This document shows, piece by piece, positions 1-8,484 of a stretch of 23,923 bases of DNA. The notes beneath the pieces are model-generated. The model saw only the letters and a list, made by a program, of their open reading frames with translations, was not told the DNA's origin and did no database searches. The stretch is from JAHDDH01 sp963922775. GTDB lineage: Bacteria > Bacteroidota > Bacteroidia > Cytophagales > Amoebophilaceae. Where the stretch lies: assembly GCA_963922775.1 (NCBI GenBank), contig CAWUJG010000014.1, forward strand, positions 1 through 23,923. Reading direction: 5' to 3'. The translations under genes were made by a program, and so were the position numbers. How positions within the stretch are numbered: position 1 is the stretch's first letter; the number at the start of each line of letters is the position of its first letter.

Positions 1-228
1 TTGTTCTTTTTCATTATAATTGTTGTATTGTGAGGTATATTTTTTTTGTTCATTTCTAGGGTTTTTATTTTTGTTTATCATATCTTTTCTAGAAGCTTCT
101 AAAGCTAAGGCTAATTGTTCTTTTTCATTATAATTGTCGTATTGTGGAGTATATTTTTTTTGTTCATTGCTAGGATTTTTTCTTTTGTTTATCCCATCTT
201 TTTTAGAAGCTTCTAAAGCTAAGGCTAG
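1..228 (-). repeat. 114-bp in-frame tandem repeat, at least two units
   Basis: Bases 1-114 and 115-228 are near-identical direct repeats; for example agaagcttctaaagctaagg starts at 91 and again 114 bases later at 205. On the minus strand each unit encodes 38 residues (LALALEAS... to ...NEKEQ) of the partial GTPase lipoprotein. 114 is a multiple of 3, so copy-number change preserves the frame. The first unit ends exactly at the window edge, so more copies may lie to the left. Confidence 0.9.
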
Positions 229-1347
229 TTTTTGTTGTTGTTGTTGTACAATCTTTTGTAATTTATTTTCTACTAATGATTCATTTTCACTTTGTATGTG
301 CATAAAAAGTAATTGATCATTTTTTTGAATAAAAGATAAATACTCTTGATTACTTAATAATCTTATTTTGAATTGCTCTTTCAATTTATCTAGTTTATCT
401 ATTGTAATACATTCATTTTTTTTTGTATTTTTTACAAATTTATTTAATTCTTTTTTATATACTTTTTTAGTGTGTTTATGAAAATTTTCATTTAATAATG
501 GTAATACATTAATATCATTGTTATTTATATCAAATGCTTTGCATAAATTAATACGATTTAGTATTTCAGTTTTTAAGCTTTTTTGATATTCCATAAAATC
601 ATCAGTATATTGGCTATTAGGAGTATGAAAAAGTAGATTTAAATTTTTATTTATGGGTAATATATTTTGAAATATTTTTGTGCATTTAACATTTGTTTTT
701 GTCAATATAAATATACTATTATCAAAAATATCTTGTATAAGGTTATTAGAAATAATTTTTTCCAATATTAATTGAAAATTTTTGAATCCTTCTGCTCTTG
801 ATTCCTCAAAACTGGCTTGTGTTGCCATAAAAATAAATTTTACTGATTTTGCTTTAGTAAAAATATTTTTTAAATATATAGCATTCATTAATTGGTTTTC
901 TATTCCCAAGTTTTCGTCTATTTGATTTATATCTATACCTGGTAAATCTACATAAATCATTCCAGATTCTTGTTCTTTAAATTGTGGCTCTAATGTAGTA
1001 TTTGAAAAACCATGACCAATTTTGAATACATTATTAATTAATTTTTTTTCCACTTCATATACATGTTTATTTTTTTTTAGCTTATGGCCTAATAATAGAT
1101 TTAGTACAGTACTTTTTCCTACACCACTATTGCCTAATACTACTACTATATCTTTATTTTCTATTTCTTGATATTTCTCTGGATCATACTGTTTTTGTAT
1201 AATTTGATTTAAATCGCATTTTCGATTATCTATTTTATTTTCACTATACATAGTATTATGTATAGTGAAAATTTTATTTTTATATATTTTGTTGGAAGAA
1301 CACGCTAAAAAGTTCAATATGAATATAAAAAGAGTAAGGTTTTTCAT
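1..1347 (-). CDS. AIG1-like GTPase lipoprotein with C-terminal tandem repeats (partial, runs off left edge)
   Basis: The frame is open from an ATG at 1347 down to base 1 (449 codons, no stop), so the C-terminus lies outside the window. The N-terminus is a lipoprotein signal (hydrophobic stretch then lipobox FLAC, Cys16). It is followed by a G domain: P-loop GNSGVGKS at about 72-79 and Walker-B/G3 DLPG at about 134-137. The expected G4 [NT]KxD appears as TKTN, without the aspartate that normally reads guanine. After the G domain come a charged helical region, a Gln run and at least two copies of a 38-residue repeat beginning LALALEAS. It is a paralogue of the gene starting at 2875, only 31 bases upstream on the same strand, so they probably share a transcript. 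The G domain most resembles AIG1/septin-like P-loop GTPases. The cellular role is unknown, and base specificity and membrane face are inferences. Confidence 0.85.
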   Translation of the reverse strand, partial: MKNLTLFIFILNFLACSSNKIYKNKIFTIHNTMYSENKIDNRKCDLNQIIQKQYDPEKYQEIENKDIVVVLGNSGVGKSTVLNLLLGHKLKKNKHVYEVEKKLINNVFKIGHGFSNTTLEPQFKEQESGMIYVDLPGIDINQIDENLGIENQLMNAIYLKNIFTKAKSVKFIFMATQASFEESRAEGFKNFQLILEKIISNNLIQDIFDNSIFILTKTNVKCTKIFQNILPINKNLNLLFHTPNSQYTDDFMEYQKSLKTEILNRINLCKAFDINNNDINVLPLLNENFHKHTKKVYKKELNKFVKNTKKNECITIDKLDKLKEQFKIRLLSNQEYLSFIQKNDQLLFMHIQSENESLVENKLQKIVQQQQQKLALALEASKKDGINKRKNPSNEQKKYTPQYDNYNEKEQLALALEASRKDMINKNKNPRNEQKKYTSQYNNYNEKEQ

Positions 1348-1378
1348 AAAAATTAGTTTTAGATTATATTTTTGATAT

Positions 1379-2875
1379 TTAAAATATACGACAGAATGAA
1401 GATTTTTTCGGTGATGTTCGTCTTATTATTACCCTTGGTGATGGTGGTCGTCTGTTCAATAAACTTGTTATTTGATTTTGTTGATTTTCTATTTGATTTT
1501 CATAATTTTTTTTCATTTCTATTTGATTTTCATAATTTTTTTTCATTTCTTGTTGATATTTTTGTATATTTTCTATTTGATTTTCATAATTTTTTTTCAT
1601 TTCTTGTTGATATTTTTGTACATTTTCTATTTTTTTTTCATAATTTTTGTAATTTTTTTGATGTTTTAATTCATCAATATGTTTCTTTTTTTTTCTTTTA
1701 ATTTTTTTTCTAATTTTTTCTGCCAATTCACCATAAAATTTTTCATCAAATTTTTTTATAAATGATGCAAATATAAATTCTTTTTCATTTAATTTTATAA
1801 GTTCTTGATTCAATTTAGCTTCAAAAATTTTTATGTTATAATTACGATATTTTTTAATAAAATTTTCAATAAACGTTTTTGCTTCATACATGCAAGTTTT
1901 TTCAATATTTTTTTTTAGATTTTCATTAATCATATGATGAATATTTATTTTTTTTATCTCAATTTCCTCTAAATTATCTATCCCTTCTTCTATATCTTCT
2001 TTCAATTTAGCTTGGTAATTCTTAAAATTTGTTTCTAAAACTTTTTTGCTTTTAGGATTATGAAATAAAATTACATTATCTTCATCGTTAAAAATATCTT
2101 TAATATCAAATTTACTTAAAAACTCATTATAAAAATCTGTGGCTTTATCAAATAAATGGCTTTTTGTAACAATAAGAAGATTAGCATCTGCTAATGATGA
2201 AAACTGATCTTTTTCTAAAATATTTTTGATTTTATTTAGTAATTGTTTAAAACTTTGACCTCTACTTTCAGCAAAAGCTGCTTCTGTTGTAAAGAGCAGA
2301 AATTTTACTGATTTTGCTTTTGTTAATATATTTTTAATGCAAACAGCATTCATAAAATCTACTTCTTCACCTCTAGAATCACACAATCCAGGTAAATCTA
2401 CATATATTTTATCTTCTATTTCTACTATTTTAGGAAATAGAGTTTTAGAATTTACAATTTCATGACCAATTTTGAATGCCTCATGTTCATTGTTTTTACA
2501 TACATATTTATGACCATCAATTTTTAGTTCGTTTCCTATTAGCAAGTTTAAAAGGGTACTTTTTCCTGCACCTGTATTGCCCAAAACTACAATAATATCT
2601 TTACCTTTAGTTATATCAAAAGCTTTGTTATTATTTTGGTTCATATAATCTACCAATATTTTTGTAAATTTTTCTTTGAACTGATTAATACTATCACTTT
2701 TTGTTGTCTTTTTTTTTAAAGAAAAAAACTCTAATCTTGCATCTTTCGGCGGATTCATCGTCACTCCCACACTATTCCTCTCCACTTCTTGCATAGTTCT
2801 TTTATTACAAGCGGTTGCAAAAACAGTTAAAGCAAATAAATAAGTGAGTTTAGAGATTTTATTTTTTAGTTTCAT
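1379..2875 (-). CDS. AIG1-like GTPase lipoprotein with coiled-coil tail
   Basis: 498 residues if translation starts at 2875. That start puts a lipoprotein signal at the N-terminus (KLKNK, hydrophobic stretch, lipobox ATAC with Cys23). Longer versions starting at 2881 or 2962 would bury it. The G domain has a P-loop GNTGAGKS at 99-106, a switch threonine near 145 and G3 DLPG at 160-163. The G4 position reads TKSH (237-240), so the guanine-selecting Asp is missing, as in its neighbour paralogue. The rest is Lys/Glu-rich helix ending in tandem heptad-like repeats (QKYQQEMKKNYENQI) and a basic tail. Probably anchored in a membrane by lipid and oligomerising through the coiled coil. It could be a GIMAP/septin-like or dynamin-like surface GTPase; no function can be assigned. 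The start at 2875 is a choice, not proven. Confidence 0.85.
   Translation of the reverse strand: MKLKNKISKLTYLFALTVFATACNKRTMQEVERNSVGVTMNPPKDARLEFFSLKKKTTKSDSINQFKEKFTKILVDYMNQNNNKAFDITKGKDIIVVLGNTGAGKSTLLNLLIGNELKIDGHKYVCKNNEHEAFKIGHEIVNSKTLFPKIVEIEDKIYVDLPGLCDSRGEEVDFMNAVCIKNILTKAKSVKFLLFTTEAAFAESRGQSFKQLLNKIKNILEKDQFSSLADANLLIVTKSHLFDKATDFYNEFLSKFDIKDIFNDEDNVILFHNPKSKKVLETNFKNYQAKLKEDIEEGIDNLEEIEIKKINIHHMINENLKKNIEKTCMYEAKTFIENFIKKYRNYNIKIFEAKLNQELIKLNEKEFIFASFIKKFDEKFYGELAEKIRKKIKRKKKKHIDELKHQKNYKNYEKKIENVQKYQQEMKKNYENQIENIQKYQQEMKKNYENQIEMKKNYENQIENQQNQITSLLNRRPPSPRVIIRRTSPKKSSFCRIF
1491..1628 (-). repeat. 54-bp tandem repeat with a 30-bp partial copy (coiled-coil units)
   Basis: On the plus strand the unit beginning atttgattttcataattttt occurs at 1491-1520 (30 bases, shortened), 1521-1574 (54 bases) and 1575-1628 (54 bases); a degenerate copy follows to about 1660. 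It encodes 18-residue units of the GTPase tail, and the short copy lacks 8 residues. All lengths are multiples of 3, so the frame is kept. The repeats lie wholly inside the coding region and have no spacer diversity, so they are not CRISPR. Confidence 0.85.
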
Positions 2876-3145
2876 ATTCATAATTATATGTAAATGGTTT
2901 TGTATTGTATTTTTAAATAAAAATTTATATCTGAAATATAGTAATTTGTTTAATAACAACAAATTTTACAGATTTTTTAGAACATCTTCTGAGAAGAAAA
3001 TTGCTTGCTAATTGTAATTTAATGATGACTAAATGACCTGTATCTATGCCTAAGTTTCAGGCAGTATGCCATATATTGATAAAAGTAGCTAGTAATAATT
3101 ATTTTTATACAGCTTGCTTGTCAATTGCTTTTTGTTGAATTTCAG

Positions 3146-3862
3146 TTACTTTTCTGCTAAAAAAACCGTAACCACGCCTTTGGTAAGGGGTACTATTTGT
3201 ATATTTTTAAATGAACACTTTTTGAGCAAAAGCATGATGTTATGAGGAGAATAAAAATTCTGTACAGAAGAAAATAAATATTGGTAAGCTGTAGCATGTT
3301 TTGCAATTTTATGCCCTATTTTTGGTAAAATATGTTTAAAATACCATTGAAATATTCCAGTAAATATGCTTTTAGTTGGTATGGTAAATTCCAAGAGCAT
3401 GAGCTTACCATTATATTGTAGTACTCTATGCATTTCAGCAAAGCTTTTTTCTATATCCACAAAATTGCGTATGCCAAAGGAAGAAATTACGGTTTGAAAA
3501 CTTTTATCTTTAAAACACAGCTTTTCAGCATCACCATGTTGAAAATCTATAATTTGGTGTACATCTTTTTTCTTAGCCTTTTTCTGGGCTTTGTGTAGCA
3601 TTTTTTCTGCGATGTCTATGGCTATAATTTTTTTTGCAGATAAATATTTTAAAGCAAAAAAGGCTAAATCTCCTGTGCCAGTAGCAATGTCTAAAATTGT
3701 ATTGTTGTTTCCATCAGAAAGCATTTTGATGGCATTTGCACGCCAGTAATTGTCTAAATTTAGGCTCAAAAGATGGTTCAGTAAATCATAGCGATGACTT
3801 ATTGCATTGAACATCGCTATAACTTGTGTTTTTTTTAGTTTGTATGTTTTTGATTGTTGCAT
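3146..3862 (-). CDS. ubiE: Demethylmenaquinone methyltransferase
   Basis: 238 residues, the usual length for UbiE/MenG. It uses S-adenosylmethionine to methylate demethylmenaquinone to menaquinone, in the cytoplasm at the membrane. Family signatures visible are YDLLNHLLSL near residue 25, the SAM-binding loop DIATGTGD at about 58-65, and the C-terminal FGIRN and HRVL...G motifs. It is followed on the same strand, upstream at 3990, by yajC; the gap of 127 bases holds no gene. Its presence implies the cell uses menaquinone, which fits nuoN at 16076. Bacteroidota have menaquinone rather than ubiquinone, so the MenG reaction is more likely than the UbiE one. The start ATG at 3862 gives a full-length match. 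Confidence 0.95.
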   Translation of the reverse strand: MQQSKTYKLKKTQVIAMFNAISHRYDLLNHLLSLNLDNYWRANAIKMLSDGNNNTILDIATGTGDLAFFALKYLSAKKIIAIDIAEKMLHKAQKKAKKKDVHQIIDFQHGDAEKLCFKDKSFQTVISSFGIRNFVDIEKSFAEMHRVLQYNGKLMLLEFTIPTKSIFTGIFQWYFKHILPKIGHKIAKHATAYQYLFSSVQNFYSPHNIMLLLKKCSFKNIQIVPLTKGVVTVFLAEK

Positions 3863-3989
3863 TTATAATGTGCAAGTTACAATGTTTTGATACAAAAATG
3901 TTGTGAGCATAAATTTATATCTGATCATGATAGTTGAAGCAATAAATTGTATTCAAATCTATTCGCTTGACATCAATATTAATCAGTCT

Positions 3990-4304
3990 TTATTTTTTTT
4001 TGTCTTTTGTATCTTTATTTTGTAATGTTATGGCTGTTTTGCTAAATGTAACTCTTGTGCCTTGCTGATCAATATCTACTACTACAGTAGTATCGTTAGT
4101 AGCATATACTTCTCCATATATTCCACCTATGGTAACTACTTTATCTCCTTTTTTTAGTCCTGCTAAAAATTTTTTTTGTTCTCTAGATTTTTTTTTCTGT
4201 GGAAGTATAATAAAGAAATAAAATATGAGCATGATGGCTCCTAAAAATATAAATTGTGTAGGAAATGGTTGTGCATTTGCCGATAGTATAGTAATACTAG
4301 TCAT
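3990..4304 (-). CDS. yajC: Preprotein translocase subunit YajC
   Basis: 104 residues with one N-terminal membrane helix (about 17-37), then the typical basic patch PQKKKSREQKK and a small soluble domain containing LKKGDKVVTIGGIYG. This is the classic YajC layout. YajC associates with SecDF and the SecYEG channel in the inner membrane and assists protein export. It lies between ubiE and gldB on the same strand, 56 bases downstream of gldB; the three could be co-transcribed. It ends in a Lys/Asp-rich tail. Confidence 0.95.
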   Translation of the reverse strand: MTSITILSANAQPFPTQFIFLGAIMLIFYFFIILPQKKKSREQKKFLAGLKKGDKVVTIGGIYGEVYATNDTTVVVDIDQQGTRVTFSKTAITLQNKDTKDKKK

Positions 4305-4360
4305 ATGATAAAAAAATTATAGTTATAGTTTAAAATATTGCAAAAATAGTTATTTTATTT

Positions 4361-5365
4361 TTATTGTGGATTATAGTGGGCATTTTCTAATATTTCTTGT
4401 GCATGGCTATGCATCATAATGTTTGCTATATTTTTTTTGTGCTGTTTAGCATACTGGCTTACCAGTTTAAAGCCTATCCATTGTCCTATTTTACCTGGGC
4501 ATTCTTGGCTAATTGGCAGAGTAAAGGGGCTTTCATCGATATATTTTTTTTTTATTGTTGCATTGGTAGTATAAAAGAGTTGATTTGCAATAAAATAAGT
4601 CCATAGTTCTTTTTGACTACAATTTAGGCGTTCAACTTGTTTTTGGGTATAACCCATTAGTATGCTTTCTTTTTCTTGTGGATGTATTTTTTTTATAAAA
4701 TAATATATTTTGCCATAGTATACCATTTCATCAATTAAGTATTTTGAAGCTTCTTGTTTAAGAAAGTTTTTTTGTACAACTTGTTTTAATATATAAACTA
4801 CTAGTGCTTCTGGGGTAAACTGACGGAGTAGATATTGGGGTAAATTTGGCCTATATTTTCCTTCTTTGCCTAAAAAAAAGTCTAGGCCTATTACAATTAT
4901 TTTTTCATCAACATATAGGTCATACTCCATGCCTGTAATAAATGTTATAATTTGGGGTATGGTATAGTTTGGATAATATTTTTTGATGTTGCTAAAGGCT
5001 TGGTTAAGCTTTTTTGTAATATCATCGATATTTTCATATATTTTTTGTACTTCTTTGTATAATTTTTGTATATTTTTATCTTGAACCATGTTATAAAGCA
5101 AGTCGATAATTTTTTCTTTGTTCTTATTATCTTGATTGTATTGAAGAAAATGTTCACTAAATGTCGTTTGCGCTTTAAGCAGTTGTTTTATTTCTTTTTT
5201 GGTAGTTGTTTTAAATAATTTTTGTTCTAATCGTACAATAGATATATTGCTATTGCAATACTTTTTTTTTAACCAAATTGTACAAATAGCGCCTAATAAA
5301 ACAATTATTGCTGTGCTGCTAATTAAAAAATTTTGTTTAATTTTGTTTTTTTTATTATTTACCAT
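4361..5365 (-). CDS. gldB: GldB-family gliding motility/T9SS-associated protein
   Basis: 334 residues. An N-terminal membrane helix (about 13-32) follows a Lys-rich start, and the rest is a periplasmic domain. The call rests on family-like patterns: a GLDFFLGKEGKYRPNLP segment near the middle, ...YLLRQFTPE, LIDEMVYYGKIYY, GYTQKQVE, ELWTYFIANQLFY, then SPFTLP and PGKIGQWIGFKLV near the C-terminus. GldB was found as an essential gliding motility lipoprotein in Flavobacterium and is widespread in Bacteroidota. The canonical lipobox is not clear here (LGAIC, with Ile before Cys), so it may be anchored by the helix instead of lipid. It starts only 21 bases from the divergent beta-barrel gene at 5387. 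The exact role in a probable endosymbiont is unknown. Confidence 0.75.
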   Translation of the reverse strand: MVNNKKNKIKQNFLISSTAIIVLLGAICTIWLKKKYCNSNISIVRLEQKLFKTTTKKEIKQLLKAQTTFSEHFLQYNQDNKNKEKIIDLLYNMVQDKNIQKLYKEVQKIYENIDDITKKLNQAFSNIKKYYPNYTIPQIITFITGMEYDLYVDEKIIVIGLDFFLGKEGKYRPNLPQYLLRQFTPEALVVYILKQVVQKNFLKQEASKYLIDEMVYYGKIYYFIKKIHPQEKESILMGYTQKQVERLNCSQKELWTYFIANQLFYTTNATIKKKYIDESPFTLPISQECPGKIGQWIGFKLVSQYAKQHKKNIANIMMHSHAQEILENAHYNPQ

Positions 5366-5386
5366 CCTAAATATTTTATTTTATCA

Positions 5387-6037
5387 ATGTGCTTTATCAA
5401 AAGGTTCGTTTTTTTATGTTATTTATGTTTTGCATTAAATAGTACAGCTTCCGCCCATTCCATTTTTCTTTTTAGGGAAGGGGTTAATATCAATATAGCT
5501 CCCACTATAACCTATCAGCGCTTGTATAGCAAACCTAATAACTCTTCTTTTATTTCTAATAATATTTTTGCAAGTTGCTTTTTCTTTCTTTCTTATGATT
5601 TTTTCTTAAAAAAGAATTATTATTTTAATACAGGTTTATGTTATAGATTTCATCGTATTCATCTTCAAAGTGAAAAAGTAGCTGTAGATGATAATTATTT
5701 TTTACAATATATTCAAGTTCCCTTTTCGTTAAAGGCCTATATTCTTAAACATCAAAATAATATATTTTTTCTTCAGATAGGTCCTGCAGTTGCTATAAAT
5801 ACTTATTTTAACTATAATAAACCATCTCCTTTTGTAAATAAAATTGTGCCATTTGAATTATCAGGATCTGTGTGTTTAGGTGCTGAACGAATGCTCAATA
5901 ACAATTCTGCATTATACATAGCACTACAATATCAGATGGGTTTTACTAATATATTGTTTTCTACAAAAGAAAAATCTATACCTAAGTTATATTTAAAAAA
6001 TAATTTTGCGAGCTTATTTATTGGGCTTAAATTCTAA
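5387..6037 (+). CDS. PorT-type outer-membrane beta-barrel protein
   Basis: 216 residues from the ATG at 5387. This start is preferred over one at 5333 because it gives a clean signal peptide (basic MCFIKRF, hydrophobic core, cleavage near STASA-HS) and avoids overlapping gldB. The mature part consists of alternating amphipathic strands separated by short turns: FNTGLCYRF, YIQVPFSLKAYI, IFFLQIGPAVAI, SGSVCLGAERML, ALYIALQYQMGF. It ends in a terminal aromatic, FIGLKF, as expected for BAM-inserted barrels. This layout matches the Bacteroidota beta-barrel domain found in PorT/SprT and many small OMPs. Whether it is the T9SS component PorT or a generic barrel cannot be decided from sequence alone. 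queA follows 26 bases downstream on the same strand. Confidence 0.75.
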   Translation: MCFIKRFVFLCYLCFALNSTASAHSIFLFREGVNINIAPTITYQRLYSKPNNSSFISNNIFASCFFFLSYDFFLKKNYYFNTGLCYRFHRIHLQSEKVAVDDNYFLQYIQVPFSLKAYILKHQNNIFFLQIGPAVAINTYFNYNKPSPFVNKIVPFELSGSVCLGAERMLNNNSALYIALQYQMGFTNILFSTKEKSIPKLYLKNNFASLFIGLKF

Positions 6038-6063
6038 CTTTTTTACTCAACTTCATTTGCATC

Positions 6064-7116
6064 ATGGGAAAAAAATTATCTGCATATCATTTTGATCTAC
6101 CTAAAAAAAATATAGCAGCTTATCCTTCACAAAAAAGAGATCATGCCAAACTTATGGTTTTACATAGGGATACAGGTAAAATAGAACATCGTTTATTTAA
6201 AGATATTGTTGATTATATGTCTCCTCAAGATGCTTTAGTTTTAAATGATACTAAAGTATTTCCTGCTTTGCTAAAAGGCAATAAAGAAAAAACAGGTGCT
6301 AATATTGAGGTATTATTGTTGCGTCAGCTTTGCAAAAAATACAATTTGTGGGATGCTATTGTAAGTCCTGCAAGAAAAATACGTGTAGGGAATAAACTTT
6401 TTTTTGGTGATGGAGAATTAGTAGCTGAAATATTAGATAATACTACTTCGCGTGGACGAACGCTCAAATTTTTATTTGATGGCTCTAATGAAGAATTTCT
6501 TCATCTAGTGCATACTATAGGCATTATGCCTTTACCAAAAGTTATTAATAGAAAACCTATAGAACAGGATAAGGTAGATTATCAAACTGTTTATGCTCAA
6601 AATATAGGAGCTATAGTATCTCCTATGGCTGGATTACATTTTTCAAAATATCTACTTAAACGCATAGAGTTTAATGATGTAGTAATTTCTCCTATAACGG
6701 TACATACAAGTTTATCTATATTTAATGCCATAGATGTAGAAGATCTCGCAAAATATAAGATAGATGCAGAGAGTATAATTATCAATCAGCATGCAGCCCA
6801 AAATATTAATAAAAGCTTAGATACCCATAAAAAAGTTTTTGTAGTAGGTGCAAATACTATGAAAGCTGTAGAATATGCCATAAATTCATATGGAAGGGTA
6901 AAGCCAGTAGAAAATTGGATTAACCTTTTTATTTTTCCTAAGTTTACATTTAATATTACTTCTGCATTAATTACTAACTTTCATCTTCCTAAATCTATTT
7001 TATTTATAAATACAGCGGCTTTTGCTGGATATGATATGCTTATTCGGGCTTATAAAGAAGCTATAAAAGAAGGTTATAAATTTTTTATTTATGGAGATGC
7101 TATGCTTATACTATAA
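6064..7116 (+). CDS. queA: tRNA preQ1(34) S-adenosylmethionine ribosyltransferase-isomerase
   Basis: 350 residues, full length for QueA. The enzyme transfers and isomerises the ribosyl group of S-adenosylmethionine onto preQ1 at tRNA wobble position 34, giving epoxyqueuosine in the queuosine pathway. Family landmarks are the N-terminal YHFDLPKKNIAAYPS, LNDTKVFPALL around 60, the VSPMAGLHFS block around 185-194, and the C-terminal TNFHLPKS and GYDMLIRAYKEAI, followed by FIYGDAMLI. It starts 26 bases after the beta-barrel gene and is probably co-transcribed with it. No other queuosine gene lies in the window, so tgt and preQ1 supply must be elsewhere or come from the host. The start is well placed. 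Confidence 0.97.
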   Translation: MGKKLSAYHFDLPKKNIAAYPSQKRDHAKLMVLHRDTGKIEHRLFKDIVDYMSPQDALVLNDTKVFPALLKGNKEKTGANIEVLLLRQLCKKYNLWDAIVSPARKIRVGNKLFFGDGELVAEILDNTTSRGRTLKFLFDGSNEEFLHLVHTIGIMPLPKVINRKPIEQDKVDYQTVYAQNIGAIVSPMAGLHFSKYLLKRIEFNDVVISPITVHTSLSIFNAIDVEDLAKYKIDAESIIINQHAAQNINKSLDTHKKVFVVGANTMKAVEYAINSYGRVKPVENWINLFIFPKFTFNITSALITNFHLPKSILFINTAAFAGYDMLIRAYKEAIKEGYKFFIYGDAMLIL

Positions 7117-7287
7117 TTTGTTATTATAGTGTTCATTTTTTGTTCTTTTAGAGGTTATTTTTGGTGTAAAAGTATTTTTAGTTAGCTGTTGGAAAAAAAA
7201 TAAGTAGAAAAATTTTATAGTTGTTGAGGTTTTTTAGTTTAAAGAATTGGATTAGTGGTAAATTAGACATAAAAAATAAAATATACA

Positions 7288-8280
7288 ATGTTTATGCCAA
7301 AATTTTCTATAACACAAAGAATATTTTTTTACCTTTTATATTTTTTATTGTTTTGCCAAGTAAAAATTTTTGCTTGGGGATTTTTTGCGCATAAAAAAAT
7401 AAATAGGATGGCAGTTTTTACATTGCCACCTCCCATGCTAGTCTTTTACAAAAAATATATTCAATATATCACAGAAAATGCTACAAATCCTGATAAAAGG
7501 CGCTATGCTGTAGAAGGAGAAGCGTCTAGGCATTATATAGATATGGAACATTATACTACAAATCCTCACTACAAAGCAGCACTTTCATGGAAAGAAGCAC
7601 AAAAAATTTATGGCCAAAAACTATTACAATCTCATGGCATTATTCCTTGGCATATCATTAAAATGCAATATCAGCTTACAAAAGCTTTTAAAACAAAAAA
7701 TGTATATCAGATTTTACGTCTTTCTGCTGATGTAGGTCATTATATAGCAGATGCACATGTGCCTTTGCATACTACTAAAAACTATAATGGTCAATTGACT
7801 AATCAGCATGGTATACATGGTTTATGGGAAACAAGACTGCCTGAGTTATTTTCATATCAATACAATTTATTTGTAGGAAAAGCCAAATACATTCACGATA
7901 TTCATACAACTATTTGGAAAACTATCATTCATACACATCAAGAAGTACACAAGGTATTGTTTTTAGAAAAAAAACTTTCACAGCAATTTCCTAAACGGAA
8001 AAAATATTGTATAGAACAAAGAAAAACTAGTTTATTTAGAAATTATGCTGTAGATTATGCTAAGGCCTATCATCAGCTACTTAACGGACAGGTAGAAAGA
8101 CAAATGTGTGCAGCTATAAAAATGGTTGGTGATTTTTGGTTTACTTGTTGGGTAAAAGCAGGACAGCCTGATTTAAAATCTCTACTTAAAGTACCTCTCA
8201 AAAAAAAATATTTAAGAGAAAAGTTCAATAAAAAGAAAAAGTTAAACATACGTGCTTGTCATGAACATGCAAAAAAATGA
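7288..8280 (+). CDS. Secreted zinc-dependent phospholipase C / S1-P1 nuclease-like protein
   Basis: 330 residues. A signal peptide ends at FA before Trp30, so Trp30 would be the mature N-terminal residue. In this fold the amino-terminal Trp itself ligands zinc. The remaining zinc pattern is visible: His35, the RHYID segment near 81-85, His151-Asp155-His161, and His177-Glu181. The spacings (4, 6, 16, 4) closely follow bacterial phospholipase C. The presence of Glu rather than Asp in the last ligand leans to phospholipase C over S1-P1 nuclease. The C-terminal tail is very Lys-rich. Gaps of about 170-200 bases on both sides suggest its own transcript. The substrate (phospholipid or nucleic acid) is not determinable. 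Two in-frame ATGs (7288, 7294) give nearly the same signal peptide. Confidence 0.85.
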   Translation: MFMPKFSITQRIFFYLLYFLLFCQVKIFAWGFFAHKKINRMAVFTLPPPMLVFYKKYIQYITENATNPDKRRYAVEGEASRHYIDMEHYTTNPHYKAALSWKEAQKIYGQKLLQSHGIIPWHIIKMQYQLTKAFKTKNVYQILRLSADVGHYIADAHVPLHTTKNYNGQLTNQHGIHGLWETRLPELFSYQYNLFVGKAKYIHDIHTTIWKTIIHTHQEVHKVLFLEKKLSQQFPKRKKYCIEQRKTSLFRNYAVDYAKAYHQLLNGQVERQMCAAIKMVGDFWFTCWVKAGQPDLKSLLKVPLKKKYLREKFNKKKKLNIRACHEHAKK

Positions 8281-8484
8281 ACATAAGTTTTTAAAATTAT
8301 AGGGGTTAGAGGCTGCTCTTAGCATTTAACTCTGTATATCTTATTTTTAGTTATTGAATTATTTGATTGAAAAATATTTTTATGTACTAATATTGTCTTT
8401 TTTGTAAAAAATAATGATGTGCAATTATTATCAAAAATAATAAAACGTTTTTAATAAATTTTTTATGCTTACTATTTTATTGCT

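Noticed and set aside
1491..1660. CRISPR-like repeated units
   Set aside because: Units abut without unique spacers and keep a coding frame, so they are protein repeats.
1372..1701. Plus-strand open frame rich in Phe and Asp/His repeats
   Set aside because: It is the antisense shadow of the coiled-coil repeats of the minus-strand GTPase; composition is unlike a real protein.
2876..2962. Extended start for the second GTPase
   Set aside because: It would put about 29 residues before the lipoprotein signal; starting at 2875 gives a normal signal.
2963..3145. Possible decayed gene or mobile-element remnant between the GTPase and ubiE
   Set aside because: No frame, terminal repeat or recognisable protein fragment could be found; nothing supports a call.
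5333..5386. Longer N-terminus for the beta-barrel protein
   Set aside because: It would overlap gldB and place an extra stretch before a good signal peptide that begins at 5387.
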